Shown: positions 1 through 9,504, counted from the stretch's first letter. The stretch is DNA of 64,000 bases from Halomonas elongata (GCF_029081005.1 NZ_JAJQTQ010000001.1:1-64000), one strand, 5' to 3'. Translations and numbers: made by a program. Notes: generated by a model from the letters alone, not told the origin.

Positions 1-1640
1 TCGGCACTCACGAAGCCATCATCGGCTTCGGCAATGGTCAGCGTCGGCGCATCGGTACCGTCATCGCCTCCGGGACTAGAGGCATCCACCGTCACCGCGC
101 CCAGCTCACCGTTGTCGCTGGTATTGCCGGCTTCGTCGGTCTGACGGGCGAGTACGTCGCCCGTGGCATAATCACCCTCCGGCACGGTGAAGCTGCTGCC
201 ACTACCGACCGTCCAGGAGCTGCCACCATCGGTGGAATACTCCCAGGTGGCACCGTCTTCCAGGTTCCCTACATTCACGGTGCCATCGCTGGTGATACCG
301 TCACCATCCGTACCGGTATCGTTGGCGAGCACGAGAACCGGTGCCTCGGGAGCGATGGTATCGGTATATTCCACTACAGCGGGATCGCTTTCGTTACCTG
401 CCGCGTCCGTGGCGGTAGCACTGACCTCACCACTCGGCTGAGCACCATCCGAGGTCGCTTCGAAGCTGCCGTCATCTCCCGCCACGACCTCGCCGGTCGT
501 GCCATCCGGGAAGGCCACCGTCACGGTACTGCCAGCCTCGGATTCACCGCTGGCCGTGACCGTTCCGTCGTCATTGGCGACGACGTTCAGCGTCGGGGCC
601 TCGGGGGCGATAGTATCGGCATATTCCGCTACAGCGGGGTCGCTTTCGTTACCTGCCGCGTCCGTGGCGGTGGCGCTGACCTCACCGCTGGACTGAGAGG
701 CCTCGGATGTCGTCTCGAAACTGCCGTCTTCCCCGACCTCGACGTCAGTGGTAGTGCCGTCCGGGAAGGTGACCGTCACGTTGCTGCCAGGCTCTGCTTC
801 GCCGGATGCCGTCACCGTGCCGTCATCATTGGCGGAAAGCGTCAGTGTCGGCATTTCCGGCGCAGTAGTATCCGGCGCGGTGACCGATGTCGGGTCGGAT
901 TCGTTGCCCGCACCGTCGGTCAAGGCCACATCCAGGTTTTCGCCATTGCTCTGCGGCTCGTCCAGTTCGAACTCGAAGCTACCATCGTCATTGACGGTGC
1001 CGTCGCCAACCACTTCCCCGTCAGGGCCTGTCACGGTCACCGTAGTGCCGGGTTCCCCTCTCCCCTCGATCACTCGGCCTTCGCCACCGAGTGAAACATC
1101 GACAGGAGGCTCGGGCGGCGTCTCGTCCGGCCTACCACCTCCACCACTGCCGCCGCCACCAGCGGCGGCGGCCAGGCCAATGGCACCGGCACCACCCAGG
1201 ATGGCGATCGGCACGAAACTACCACCGCCGCCGCCACCCTCATCCACGGGTTCGGCGCCCATCATCTCGAAGCCCGCCATTTCTCCCTGGGGCACATACT
1301 GTGCCTGGACCAGGCCATCCGCACCGGCAGAAGATAACGAGACTTTCAGGAGCTCGCCCTCTTCATCGACCAGATAGAGTTCGTTTTGCACAGGGGTTTG
1401 CCCAGACGCCTGCCCGTCGCCAGTTTCACCAGTGTTGGCGTAAAAGTCCGAAAGTTTGAACGTCCGCCCATCCACGGTTTCGATGACAAGATCATTCCCT
1501 TCTCTTGTCATCGTCAAAACTTCTTCCGGCGTGAGTTGGATCGCCACCTTCCTCGGGGACGTCAGCACGAGTTCATCTTGAGCGTCCCAACCAGAAAACT
1601 GGGAAACCTCGTCATTCAAACTTGAAGTCTTGACAATCAT
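1..1640 (-). CDS. BapA/LapA-type giant adhesin, N-terminal part (runs off left edge)
   Basis: An open frame runs from an ATG at 1640 (preceded by AGGGGG) to the window edge without a stop, giving about 546 residues. Residues 1-105 resemble the BapA/LapF prefix domain (GNDLVIETVDGRTFKLSDF, then an ELYLVDEEGE strand). Residues 135-170 are a Gly-rich stretch around a hydrophobic Ala/Gly segment. From about residue 180 come Ig-like repeats with GEAEPGSNVTVTFPDGTT and SATATDAAGNESDP signatures, at about 85-residue (255-bp) spacing. This is the architecture of type I-secreted biofilm adhesins, which sit on the cell surface. The C-terminal secretion signal and any neighbouring transporter genes lie outside the window. 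Confidence 0.85.
   Translation of the reverse strand, partial: MIVKTSSLNDEVSQFSGWDAQDELVLTSPRKVAIQLTPEEVLTMTREGNDLVIETVDGRTFKLSDFYANTGETGDGQASGQTPVQNELYLVDEEGELLKVSLSSAGADGLVQAQYVPQGEMAGFEMMGAEPVDEGGGGGGSFVPIAILGGAGAIGLAAAAGGGGSGGGGRPDETPPEPPVDVSLGGEGRVIEGRGEPGTTVTVTGPDGEVVGDGTVNDDGSFEFELDEPQSNGENLDVALTDGAGNESDPTSVTAPDTTAPEMPTLTLSANDDGTVTASGEAEPGSNVTVTFPDGTTTDVEVGEDGSFETTSEASQSSGEVSATATDAAGNESDPAVAEYADTIAPEAPTLNVVANDDGTVTASGESEAGSTVTVAFPDGTTGEVVAGDDGSFEATSDGAQPSGEVSATATDAAGNESDPAVVEYTDTIAPEAPVLVLANDTGTDGDGITSDGTVNVGNLEDGATWEYSTDGGSSWTVGSGSSFTVPEGDYATGDVLARQTDEAGNTSDNGELGAVTVDASSPGGDDGTDAPTLTIAEADDGFVSA
349..870 (-). repeat. 255-bp tandem repeats coding for Ig-like domains
   Basis: Positions 349-441 recur almost unchanged at 604-696, and 492-610 recurs more diverged at 746-870, always 255 bp apart. 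Each unit codes for one Ig-like domain of the adhesin. High nucleotide identity between units suggests recent duplication or gene conversion. Confidence 0.85.
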
Positions 1641-2168
1641 GTCTACACCCCCTGCAAAAATCCCGTGCCACTGGGGTGACACTGGGAAAGCCGCAACCCA
1701 TGAGATACCGAGAACATGGCAAGCATCACGCACAACACACTATTTTATATGTTAACTTTTGTGTATCGCGCCACGTCATGTCTTATATAGAAGCCGTCGA
1801 CCCCCTCCTTCCTTGCATCAGCCTAAAGGCTATCCCCTCCATTCCTTTTAAAACTAGCCCTAAATCACCAATACTCAAAAAATTAAAAGTTACTGAATGT
1901 AAGCATCAACAAAATACCAAAAAACAACACCTTAAGACCACCTAAAAACTTAATTATAATTAACCAAAAATATTCAGGATTTGTATTTATAAAAAAACGA
2001 TGACATATCCATTTTTATTCTCAAGACAAAGGCTGGACACTTATCCATATCATGTGATCAGAATGGAAAGGCTCGCGTGACCGATACTAAATAACAGAAC
2101 GATATACCCTAGTACCGTTCTCGAATCGGCTGACGATGACCGCGCATCGGGAACCAAGACACGTAATG
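1641..2168. other. AT-rich intergenic region upstream of the adhesin
   Basis: About 530 bp without a convincing gene. Positions 1830-2080 are strikingly AT-rich (runs of TTAATTATAATTAA and AAAAAATTAAAAG type) compared with the GC-rich flanks. It must hold the adhesin promoter and is the kind of sequence that H-NS-like proteins silence. No specific operator was recognised. Confidence 0.5.
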
Positions 2169-2198
2169 AAAAAAGCCGGCGTGGGGAACGCCGGCCTT
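2169..2198 (-). terminator. Rho-independent terminator of the YghU-like gene
   Basis: A 7-bp stem, GCCGGCG/CGCCGGC (2175-2181 with 2189-2195), has a 7-nt loop. On the minus strand it is followed by six T residues (2174-2169). It lies 28 bp after the stop of the gene at 2226-3101. Confidence 0.85.
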
Positions 2199-2225
2199 GC
2201 GGAAAACGGAAGTCAGGTGACCCGA

Positions 2226-3101
2226 TCATGGCTGGGGAGCGAGTTTATCCTGCGTCTTGTGCTCGAAATCGCTGGCATCGTGGCGCTCGTGAAGCTGCAG
2301 CTCAGGCTCGCCGAAGGTTCGGTTGACCATACGGCCCCGCTGAACCGCCGGACGAGCATCGATCTCCCGCGCCCAGCGCACCACATGCTCGTAGGTGTGG
2401 ACCTGCAGGAACTCGGCCGCCTCATAGAGACGGCCCAGCACCAGCTGACCATACCAGGCCCAATTGGCCATGTCGGCGATGCTGTACTCGTCGCCCGCCA
2501 GGTAGCGATGCTCCGCCAGGTGGCGATCGAGAACATCGAGCTGACGCTTGGTCTCCATGGCATAGCGGTCGATGGGGTACTCGAGCTTCACCGGCGCATA
2601 GGCGTAAAAGTGACCGAAGCCGCCGCCCAGGAAAGGCGCGCTGCCCATCTGCCAGAATAGCCAGTTGAGCGCCTCGGTTCGGGCCTTGAAGTCCGCCGGC
2701 AGGAACGCACCGAACTTCTCGGCCAGGTAGAGCAGGATCGCGCCCGACTCGAAGACCCGGGTCGGTTCTTCGGTACCGTGATCCATCAGCGCCGGAATCT
2801 TGGAGTTCGGGTTCACCTCGACGAACCCGCTGCCGAACTGATCGCCGTCGCCGATCTTGATCGGCCAGGCATCGTATTCCGCGCCTTCGTGGCCCTGCGC
2901 CAGCAGCTCCTCGAACATCACCGTGACCTTGACGCCATTGGGAGTGGCCAGCGAATAAAGCTGGAAGGGATGCTGGCCGACCGGCAGCTCTTTATCGTGG
3001 GTCGGCCCGGCGATGGGGCGATTGATGCTGGCGAACTGACCACCGCTCTCCTGGCGCCAGGTCCAGACCTTCGGCGGGGTGTACTCGGTATCTTGGCTCA
3101 T
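2226..3101 (-). CDS. yghU: Glutathione-dependent disulfide-bond oxidoreductase (YghU-like GST)
   Basis: A 291-residue cytosolic GST of the Nu class. The first 45 residues (PPKVWTWRQESGG, then the INRPIAGPTHDKELPVG block) are the long N-terminal extension typical of YghU. A thioredoxin fold follows, with the cis-proline in NPNSKIPALMDH (about 97-108) and ESGAI (118-122), then the helical domain. Family members bind two glutathiones and reduce disulfides or organic peroxides. It stands alone, with its own terminator downstream. Length and motifs match the E. coli protein closely. Confidence 0.93.
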   Translation of the reverse strand: MSQDTEYTPPKVWTWRQESGGQFASINRPIAGPTHDKELPVGQHPFQLYSLATPNGVKVTVMFEELLAQGHEGAEYDAWPIKIGDGDQFGSGFVEVNPNSKIPALMDHGTEEPTRVFESGAILLYLAEKFGAFLPADFKARTEALNWLFWQMGSAPFLGGGFGHFYAYAPVKLEYPIDRYAMETKRQLDVLDRHLAEHRYLAGDEYSIADMANWAWYGQLVLGRLYEAAEFLQVHTYEHVVRWAREIDARPAVQRGRMVNRTFGEPELQLHERHDASDFEHKTQDKLAPQP

Positions 3102-3292
3102 GGGAATTCCTGTACGAGTGCGTTGCGGGCGCGACGATGCGTTCGGTCCACATCGCCGATCACCTCTGACAGGGAAAAGATAGCCTGTTAAAGGTTACCT
3201 TTCGACCCCTCGACACAAACAACGCCCACTCACTCATCGCATCCTCGGCGGCAGAGGATCGGGCCCTCGAAAAGACAGCCCGTACATGCCAG

Positions 3293-4567
3293 TCAGGACT
3301 TGCAAGCCGAACCGGTATCCGCGCTTCTCGGCTCGCCGATACGCTCTCCCTCGCTGCGGCCGATCAGCGCGGTGCCGACCAGATCGCCCGTCACGTTGAG
3401 CGCCGTGCAACCCATGCCGACCAGGGCATCGATGGCGGTGAGCAGTGCCACGGCCTGGATGGGCAATCCCACCTGGGAGAACACCGTGGCGATCATCACG
3501 ATGCCGGCACCGGGCACCCCGGCGGTGCCCACCGAGATCAGCGTGCCGACCACCACGATCTGCAGCATGCTCGCAAAGTCCAGCGGCGCGCCTGCCACGT
3601 TGGCAGCGAACACCGCCGAGATGGCAATGCGGATCGCCGCACCATCCATGTTGAGGGTCGCGCCCAGCGGCAGACTGAAGCCATAGAGGCCACGCGACAG
3701 GCCAAGACGGCGAGCGGCGTCCAGCGTCAGCGGCAGAGTCCCGGAACTGCTCTGAGTGGCGAAGGCCGTCGCCATGGGCGTGCGTGCTTCGCGGAAGAAG
3801 GCTCGCACCGGCACGCCGAAGCCCTTCAACAGACCGATATAGACCAGCAAGTGCACGCCCAGTGCCACATAGAGCACCACGACCATGTCGCCGAGCGACA
3901 GCAGGGTGCCGATGCCCTGCTCGGCGACGGTCCCGGTAACGATGGCGAACACCCCGACCGGCACGACGTGCAGGATGCCGCCCATCACCTTGAGGGTCAC
4001 GGCATTGAGCGCCTCGATCAGGCCGGCCAGTCGCTCGCCCAGTTCACCGTGCGTCTCGGACTGGCGCAGCCGGGCCACCGCGAGGCCGAATACCATGGCA
4101 GTGAAGATGATCCCGAGCAGATCCTGCCCGGCGAAGGCGCCGACGATGTTGGTCGGCACGATGCCGAGCACCACCGAGAGGATGCCGGGGTTCTCGGGCA
4201 CCGACACCGAGGCGGCCCCTTCCAGCGACATCCCCTCCCCCGGCGACAGCAGACTGGCGACCGTCAGCCCGACGATGATCGCCAGTCCCGAGGTCACCAG
4301 ATAGTAGAGGAACACCTTGCGGCCGATCCGCCCCAGGCTCCCGGCTCGGCCCTGATTGATGCCGGCCATCAGGGTGAACAGCACGATGGGCAGGATGATG
4401 AATTTCAGAAGCCGCATCAGCAGCTCGCCCAGCGGCGCCAGCGCCTCGCCGACAGCCGGCCCGCCGACCAGGCCGACCACGGCGCCCAGCACCAGGGCAA
4501 TCGTGACCCGCAGGATCAGCGAGGCATCGCGATAGCCGCGCCACAGGGATGTCAAAGGCGTGGACAT
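3293..4567 (-). CDS. Dicarboxylate/amino acid:cation symporter (DAACS/SDF family)
   Basis: A 424-residue inner-membrane protein with many hydrophobic segments. It carries the signatures of the GltP/DctA family: the re-entrant loop QSSSGTLPLT (about 272-281) and NMDGAA (306-311). The family couples uptake of glutamate, aspartate or C4-dicarboxylates to H+ or Na+. The exact substrate cannot be read from the sequence. The start is preceded by GGAGACCCC. It lies downstream of the fusion gene at 4642-6654 on the same strand, with a GC-rich hairpin between them. Confidence 0.9.
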   Translation of the reverse strand: MSTPLTSLWRGYRDASLILRVTIALVLGAVVGLVGGPAVGEALAPLGELLMRLLKFIILPIVLFTLMAGINQGRAGSLGRIGRKVFLYYLVTSGLAIIVGLTVASLLSPGEGMSLEGAASVSVPENPGILSVVLGIVPTNIVGAFAGQDLLGIIFTAMVFGLAVARLRQSETHGELGERLAGLIEALNAVTLKVMGGILHVVPVGVFAIVTGTVAEQGIGTLLSLGDMVVVLYVALGVHLLVYIGLLKGFGVPVRAFFREARTPMATAFATQSSSGTLPLTLDAARRLGLSRGLYGFSLPLGATLNMDGAAIRIAISAVFAANVAGAPLDFASMLQIVVVGTLISVGTAGVPGAGIVMIATVFSQVGLPIQAVALLTAIDALVGMGCTALNVTGDLVGTALIGRSEGERIGEPRSADTGSACKS

Positions 4568-4587
4568 GGGGTCTCCTCAAAATGAAC

Positions 4588-4618
4588 AGGCGCCGCGAAC
4601 CATAGGCCCGCGGCGCCT
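4588..4618 (-). terminator. Hairpin between the fusion oxidoreductase and the symporter gene
   Basis: A 10-bp stem, AGGCGCCGCG/CGCGGCGCCT (4588-4597 with 4609-4618), lies 24 bp past the stop of the gene at 4642-6654. On the minus strand it is followed only by GTTCATTTTG, so it is a weak intrinsic terminator or an attenuator. Confidence 0.5.
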
Positions 4619-4641
4619 TTCATGCAACGGATGCGCTCACC

Positions 4642-6654
4642 TCACAGGTCGACCTCGACCCGTCCATTCATGGGAACCGCGCAGCAGGTCAGCACATGGT
4701 CCTCGCCCGGGTTGACCAGCGGCCTGCGCGTATAATGCACGTCTCCAGAAAGCAGTCGTGTGGCACAAGTACCGCACTTGCCCGAGCGGCAGTTGTGGGA
4801 GGGGCTCAGACCGGCCGCCTCGGCGGTTTCCAGCAACGTGCCACTCTGCTCGGTCCATTCAGCCTGGGTCCCGGAATGGACGAAGGAAACCGTGGCACGC
4901 GTCGGCAGCACCACGGCCGAGGCCACCTCTTCAGGCTCATCGAGCTCGCCCGCACCGAAGAATTCATGGTGGATATGAGAACGATCGACCCCCACGTCGC
5001 GCAATCCCTTGTAAAGCGCTCGCATGAAGCCTTCGGGGCCGCACAGGTAAAACTGGTAACCGCCGAAGGGAAGCAGTTCAGCGAGAACCTCCATGCTCAG
5101 CCGCGCCTCGGTATCGTGCGTGTCGCCCAGCCTATCTCCCGCCCCCGGGGCCGAAAAGGCAGTGAAGAGATGCAGCCAGTCATGCTCGCGAGCGAGGGTC
5201 TCCAGATCGCCGCGAAACGCCCGGCTGGCGCTGTTCCGGGTGGCATGAATGAAATACACCTCGCGCCGAGGCGCACCGTTGCCCACCGCAGCCACTAGCC
5301 CATCGAGCATGGCCATCATCGGCGTGATGCCGACACCGCCGGAGAGCATGACGATAGGCTGAGTGCTGTCGTCCAGGACAAAATCGCCCGCGGGTGAGCC
5401 GATCTCGATGACATCCCCCTTGGCGAACCGGTCGTGCAATCGCCGGGATACCAGGCCGCCTTCTTCCCGCTTGATGGACAAGCGATAATCGCGCCCATTC
5501 GGACCCTGGGAGATCGTGTAGCTGCGCAGGATCGGACCGTCCTCGCCCCACAGCCGGAGCGGCAGGAACTGACCCGCAATATGCGGTTCGAGCGGCCCTC
5601 CGTCCGCAGGAGTCAGATAGAAGGAAGTAATGTCGTCGCTTTCCTGCTGTTTCGATGCGACCTGAAAACGGCGATATCCGTCGTTCTTGAGAGCAGCCAA
5701 CTGCGCTTCATCCCAGGTGCCGGTATCCTCGAGCGCGGGCCACGGCTCGGCAAGTGGGGCGGTTACCGGCAAGGTGTCGGTCGCATGCTGGACCTCTTCC
5801 GGCACCACATCGACGATGCGTTCGGCCCCTTTGAAAGCGCTGGTGCGCCCCGGGCTCCAGTCGATGGTGGCTCGGCCGGTCAGCACGACCGCTTCACCGC
5901 TGACAAAGTCCGCGATGAAGAGCCCTACGCGACCATCGCTTTCGATGTTGCCAAGCGTGTTGAAGAAACGATTGCCGGAGAAATCCGGGAAGGAAAGCGA
6001 GCCGTCCTCGTTGATGCCGAGAAACCCCGGCCGCCCACCTCGGTGCGACGCGTCGAGTCCGGCGCTTCCCCCCTCGAGCGGACCGGCAGTACGGGACGCG
6101 ATAAAGAAAGTATCGGCGGATTCGACGATGCGCCGAACCGCCGGGTCGTCCATGTTGCTGCACCGACTGGTGGCTACCGAGGGCTCGTCCCCGGCAGAGT
6201 CCATGGAGCGGACCTGAATGTATTGCGGGCAGTTCCCGAAGCTCTGGTCGACCGCGATGGTCATGGCGTCATCCGAGGCCTGTCGTACCCGGCCATTCAA
6301 CCGATTGCGGCGCCGGTTGGACAGATTGACCCCCACGATACCCACGCTCGCTCCGGGCCCCCACTCCAGATTCAGCTCGTCCGATAGAATCGGGACACGT
6401 TGCAATGCCAGCGTATCCGGTGAGGGGGACGTCGAGTAGCCAGGCGGGCCGAAGACGGGAACGCACCAGGGACGCCCCGCCGAATCGAGCAGCCCGAGAA
6501 ACAGCATCGGCAGGCTCTCGAAGAAATCGCGATGCTGCTGCGGCATCTCCGAACGCACGAAACCTTCCACCTTCTCGAGCCAGTCGCCGGGCACCTCGGC
6601 ACGCGCCTGCACGGCTCGCTCGCCGGCATGAAAGACTGGACCGTCCTGTGCCAT
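4642..6654 (-). CDS. Fusion: PNPOx-like domains + FAD/NAD(P)H reductase + 2Fe-2S ferredoxin
   Basis: About 670 residues if started at MAQDGPVFHAGE (6654), chosen because GAGAGGAA precedes it and it falls 17 bp after the upstream GST stop. An in-frame start at 6744 is possible but lies inside that GST gene. The N-terminal half has two pyridoxamine-phosphate-oxidase-like split barrels. A ferredoxin-reductase module follows, with the FAD motif RSYTIS and the NAD(P) motif GGVGITPMMAM. The C-terminus is a plant-type ferredoxin (CRSGKCGTC and a later Cys in HVLTCC). It probably moves electrons from NAD(P)H through FAD and Fe-S to a flavin or small substrate. The substrate is unknown. Confidence 0.88.
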   Translation of the reverse strand: MAQDGPVFHAGERAVQARAEVPGDWLEKVEGFVRSEMPQQHRDFFESLPMLFLGLLDSAGRPWCVPVFGPPGYSTSPSPDTLALQRVPILSDELNLEWGPGASVGIVGVNLSNRRRNRLNGRVRQASDDAMTIAVDQSFGNCPQYIQVRSMDSAGDEPSVATSRCSNMDDPAVRRIVESADTFFIASRTAGPLEGGSAGLDASHRGGRPGFLGINEDGSLSFPDFSGNRFFNTLGNIESDGRVGLFIADFVSGEAVVLTGRATIDWSPGRTSAFKGAERIVDVVPEEVQHATDTLPVTAPLAEPWPALEDTGTWDEAQLAALKNDGYRRFQVASKQQESDDITSFYLTPADGGPLEPHIAGQFLPLRLWGEDGPILRSYTISQGPNGRDYRLSIKREEGGLVSRRLHDRFAKGDVIEIGSPAGDFVLDDSTQPIVMLSGGVGITPMMAMLDGLVAAVGNGAPRREVYFIHATRNSASRAFRGDLETLAREHDWLHLFTAFSAPGAGDRLGDTHDTEARLSMEVLAELLPFGGYQFYLCGPEGFMRALYKGLRDVGVDRSHIHHEFFGAGELDEPEEVASAVVLPTRATVSFVHSGTQAEWTEQSGTLLETAEAAGLSPSHNCRSGKCGTCATRLLSGDVHYTRRPLVNPGEDHVLTCCAVPMNGRVEVDL

Positions 6655-6671
6655 GACAGCGTTCCTCTCGA

Positions 6672-7320
6672 TCAGCTGGTTTCGGGAAGAGGCGTACGCG
6701 CCATGCCGACAAAGCCCGGCTGCGCCTCGATTCGTGTCAGCCACGCCCGAATCGACGGGTAAGCATCGAGACCGACACCGCCCTCGGGCGCATGGGCGAT
6801 GTAGCTGTAGCCGGCCACATCGGCGATCGTGATCGTTGATCCGGTCAGGAAATCGCGGCTTTCCAGAATCGGTTCCATGATCGCAAGCAACCGGTGCGAC
6901 GCCGCCTTGGTCCCCTCGTGATCCAGTGGCGCATCAAAGACCGTCACCAATCGTGCCGCGCAGGGGCCATGAGCGATCTCGCCGGCGGCCACCGACAACC
7001 AGCGCTGCACTTCGGCGGCGGTCTCGGGATGTTCGGGCAGCCAGCCATGGCCGGTAGGGTAGGATTTCACCAGATAGATCAGAATGGCGTTGGAATCCGA
7101 CAACGTCACGCCATTGTCATCAATGGCGGGGACCTGCCCGAAAGGACTGATAGCAAGAAACTCGGGCGTCTTGTGTTCGCCGTTCGGGACATCGAGATCG
7201 ATCGGCTCATAGGGCAGATCAAGCAGCGCCATCATGAGTTCGACGCGATGGCAATGGCCGGATTTCGGGTGCCGATACAGCTTGATCGGGGTGGCGTGAG
7301 TCGGGAAATGCGAATTCATG
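6672..7320 (-). CDS. Glutathione S-transferase family protein
   Basis: 216 residues from the ATG at 7320, preceded by AGGAGCT. Longer upstream readings would run into the divergent regulator's promoter. The thioredoxin fold starts at IKLYRHPKSGHCHRVE, has the cis-Pro loop GQVPAIDDNG and the SDSNAIL glutathione-contact motif, then a helical C-terminal domain. It is cytosolic. The next gene, the PNPOx-reductase-ferredoxin fusion, starts 17 bp later, so the two form an operon. A LysR gene diverges upstream. A detoxification role is likely but the substrate is unknown. Confidence 0.9.
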
Positions 7321-7427
7321 CTTGAGCTCCTGTGTACGGGGGCTGAACACTCTCGCTTGACACGGAGAGCTGTCATCGAGGGTAAGGTGTTCCAGAAACA
7401 CGCAGAAGATGGCAAAGTTGGAATCCT

Positions 7428-7448
7428 GGCTTCCATTTTACGGAAGCC
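7428..7448. promoter_or_regulatory. Inverted repeat, candidate LysR operator
   Basis: A perfect 7-bp inverted repeat, GGCTTCC-N7-GGAAGCC, lies between the divergent GST (starts 7320) and LysR (starts 7480) genes. Size and position fit a LysR-type binding site controlling both promoters. This is inference from symmetry and location only. Confidence 0.55.
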
Positions 7449-7479
7449 CTGTTCCTTATCCGCGATTCCCTGGTGGTCC

Positions 7480-8394
7480 ATGCCCGACAGACTCAAGACC
7501 ATGGCCATGCTCGTCCGAGTCATCGACGAGGGCAGTATCACGGCCGGCGCCCGAGCCCTGGGAATGCCCACCGCAACCGTGAGCCGCCGAATTTCCGAGC
7601 TGGAAGCCGGCCTGAACGCCGAACTGGTCATGCGCTCGCCCAGGGGGCTGACCTTGACCGAGGCAGGAACGGCTTACGTGGCGGCTTGCCGACGCATTCT
7701 GGAAGAGGTCAACGAAGCCGAACGGAGCGCTTCGGGCGAATTTTCATCGCCACGCGGCACCCTGACCCTGACGGCACCGATCGTCTTCGGGCGCCTGCAT
7801 GTGCTGCCGGTCGTCACGGCGTTTCTGCAATGCCATCCCGACGTCAATGTTCGGCTGCAACTCGTCGACCGCCTGGTGAGCCTCGGTGAAGAGCATATCG
7901 ACATGGCCGTCCGTATCGGCCCACTACCGGATAGCGGCCTGATCGCCCGCCAGGTCGGTGAAATACGTCAGGTGGTCTGTGCCAGTCGCGCCTACCTCGA
8001 CGAACACGGCAGACCCGACACGCCGCACGAGCTCAAGGACGCCTCTTGCATCACCCACGATCAATTTCTGGCCGATCAAGACTGGCATTTCGAAGCGGAG
8101 GGAACGTCTCTGCGGATTCCTGTTCATCCGCGCCTGTCAGTGAACACGGCCGAAGCGGCTCTGGATGCAGCGGAGGCGGGTATCGGCTTCACCCGCGTGC
8201 TCTCCTATCAGGCCGCGCCCGGAATCCAGGCCGGCCGCCTGGAAACAGTGCTGGAGGCGTGGGAACCAGCGCCCTGGCCGATTCATCTAGTTTACGAACG
8301 CCGGATGCTGATCCCGCAGAAGTTGCGAGCCTTCATCGACTTCGCCGTGCCCTGCATCGAGCACCGCGCCGCATCAATGTGGCGCACGCCATGA
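7480..8394 (+). CDS. LysR-family transcriptional regulator
   Basis: 305 residues from MPDRLKTMAMLVRV at 7480. The frame is open further upstream but that part has no LysR homology. The N-terminal winged HTH (SITAGARALGMPTATVSRRISELEAGL, in part) is followed by a periplasmic-binding-protein-like effector domain. It belongs to the CrgA/DsdC-like branch with the RSPRGLTLTEAG linker. It diverges from the GST/fusion operon and probably regulates it through the inverted repeat at 7428-7448. The effector is unknown. Confidence 0.9.
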   Translation: MPDRLKTMAMLVRVIDEGSITAGARALGMPTATVSRRISELEAGLNAELVMRSPRGLTLTEAGTAYVAACRRILEEVNEAERSASGEFSSPRGTLTLTAPIVFGRLHVLPVVTAFLQCHPDVNVRLQLVDRLVSLGEEHIDMAVRIGPLPDSGLIARQVGEIRQVVCASRAYLDEHGRPDTPHELKDASCITHDQFLADQDWHFEAEGTSLRIPVHPRLSVNTAEAALDAAEAGIGFTRVLSYQAAPGIQAGRLETVLEAWEPAPWPIHLVYERRMLIPQKLRAFIDFAVPCIEHRAASMWRTP

Positions 8395-8516
8395 CGGTGC
8401 CACTGGCGTAGACGGTGATTCGCTACGTACAGCGCGCCCAGACTGCTGTGATTGAAAACAGTCTCCAGCAGATTAGGACAGCGTCACCCACCGAGCGGCC
8501 ATGACGTCGATGTTCT

Positions 8517-9386
8517 TCACGATCCGACGGACACAGCATCGCGATACAGACGCGTCAGCCGCACGTCCAGGGTGAGAGAAAGCGACGTCAGCGCCGCGGC
8601 CTTCTCGCGCCCCTCGGCGCTGGCGCGGTGCAGGTGCGGGGTCATGGCCAACAGGTCGGCGATGGGCTCGGCGCCCTCGAGCTCGATGGTATAGCGCAGC
8701 GTCTCGCCGGGCCGCCGCGTGAACCCCTCGGGCACAGCATCGTCGCCCTCACGTGACGGCCTCAGGGAAGGATAGATAATCTCGCGCAGCTCACGCAGGT
8801 GATCGGGACCAGCCTCGACCATCAGCAGCTCGCCGCCCGGCTTCAGCACACGCGCGAACTCCGAGTAGACGGGAAAGCCGAACAGGCACAACACGCGATC
8901 CAGGCTGTTTGCCTGTACCGGCAGGTGGGCGTTGGTGCCCACCACCCAAGTGGCGGCCTTCTGGCGCTTGGCGGCGGCGAGCACCGCCCACTTGGAGATA
9001 TCCACGCCCAGCAAGGCCAGCGTCGACGCCCCGCCCTTCCCTTCGGCGGCCTCGGCCAGTTCGCGCAGATAGTAGCCTTCGCCGCAGCCGGCATCGAGGC
9101 AGCTCAGCGTGCCGCCGGCGGGCGCCTCGGCCAGCACGGAGCGGCTCACCGCCTCGGCGATGGGCCGATAGTGGCCGGCCTCGAGGAAGCGCCGCCGCGC
9201 CGCCACCATCGCCTTGCTGTCGCCGGGATCGCGAGAGCGCTTGTTCTGCACCGGCAGCAGGTGCACATAGCCCTGGCGGGCGATATCGAAGCTGTGCCCG
9301 GCCGCACAGCGCCAGGCGCCGTCATGTCGCTGAAGCGGGTCGCCATCCAGCGGGCAGGCGAGCGCCTCGAATGGTGTGGTGCTCAT
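8517..9386 (-). CDS. rlmA: 23S rRNA (guanine-N1)-methyltransferase RlmA-like
   Basis: 289 residues from MSTTPFEALACPLDG (9386, with AAGGGATGG upstream). A start at 9431 is also open. The N-terminal zinc-finger region is followed by the family block GYVHLLPVQNKRSRDPGDS and a Rossmann methyltransferase fold (LDAGCGEGYYLREL). RlmA methylates G745 of 23S rRNA from SAM. One oddity: the first zinc pair, normally CPLC, reads CPLD here, so one of the four usual ligands (Cys, Cys, Cys, His) is missing while the later RCAAGH pair remains. Confidence 0.9.
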   Translation of the reverse strand: MSTTPFEALACPLDGDPLQRHDGAWRCAAGHSFDIARQGYVHLLPVQNKRSRDPGDSKAMVAARRRFLEAGHYRPIAEAVSRSVLAEAPAGGTLSCLDAGCGEGYYLRELAEAAEGKGGASTLALLGVDISKWAVLAAAKRQKAATWVVGTNAHLPVQANSLDRVLCLFGFPVYSEFARVLKPGGELLMVEAGPDHLRELREIIYPSLRPSREGDDAVPEGFTRRPGETLRYTIELEGAEPIADLLAMTPHLHRASAEGREKAAALTSLSLTLDVRLTRLYRDAVSVGS

Positions 9387-9504
9387 GGGGCGGCCATCCC
9401 CTTCCGTTCCTGCATTCGTTCCGCGATTCATGACGCTCTCATGCCGCTGCTGTGTTCATGGCCGAACCAACGGGCCACGCCCGAGGCCGCACCGTGGAAC
9501 GACA

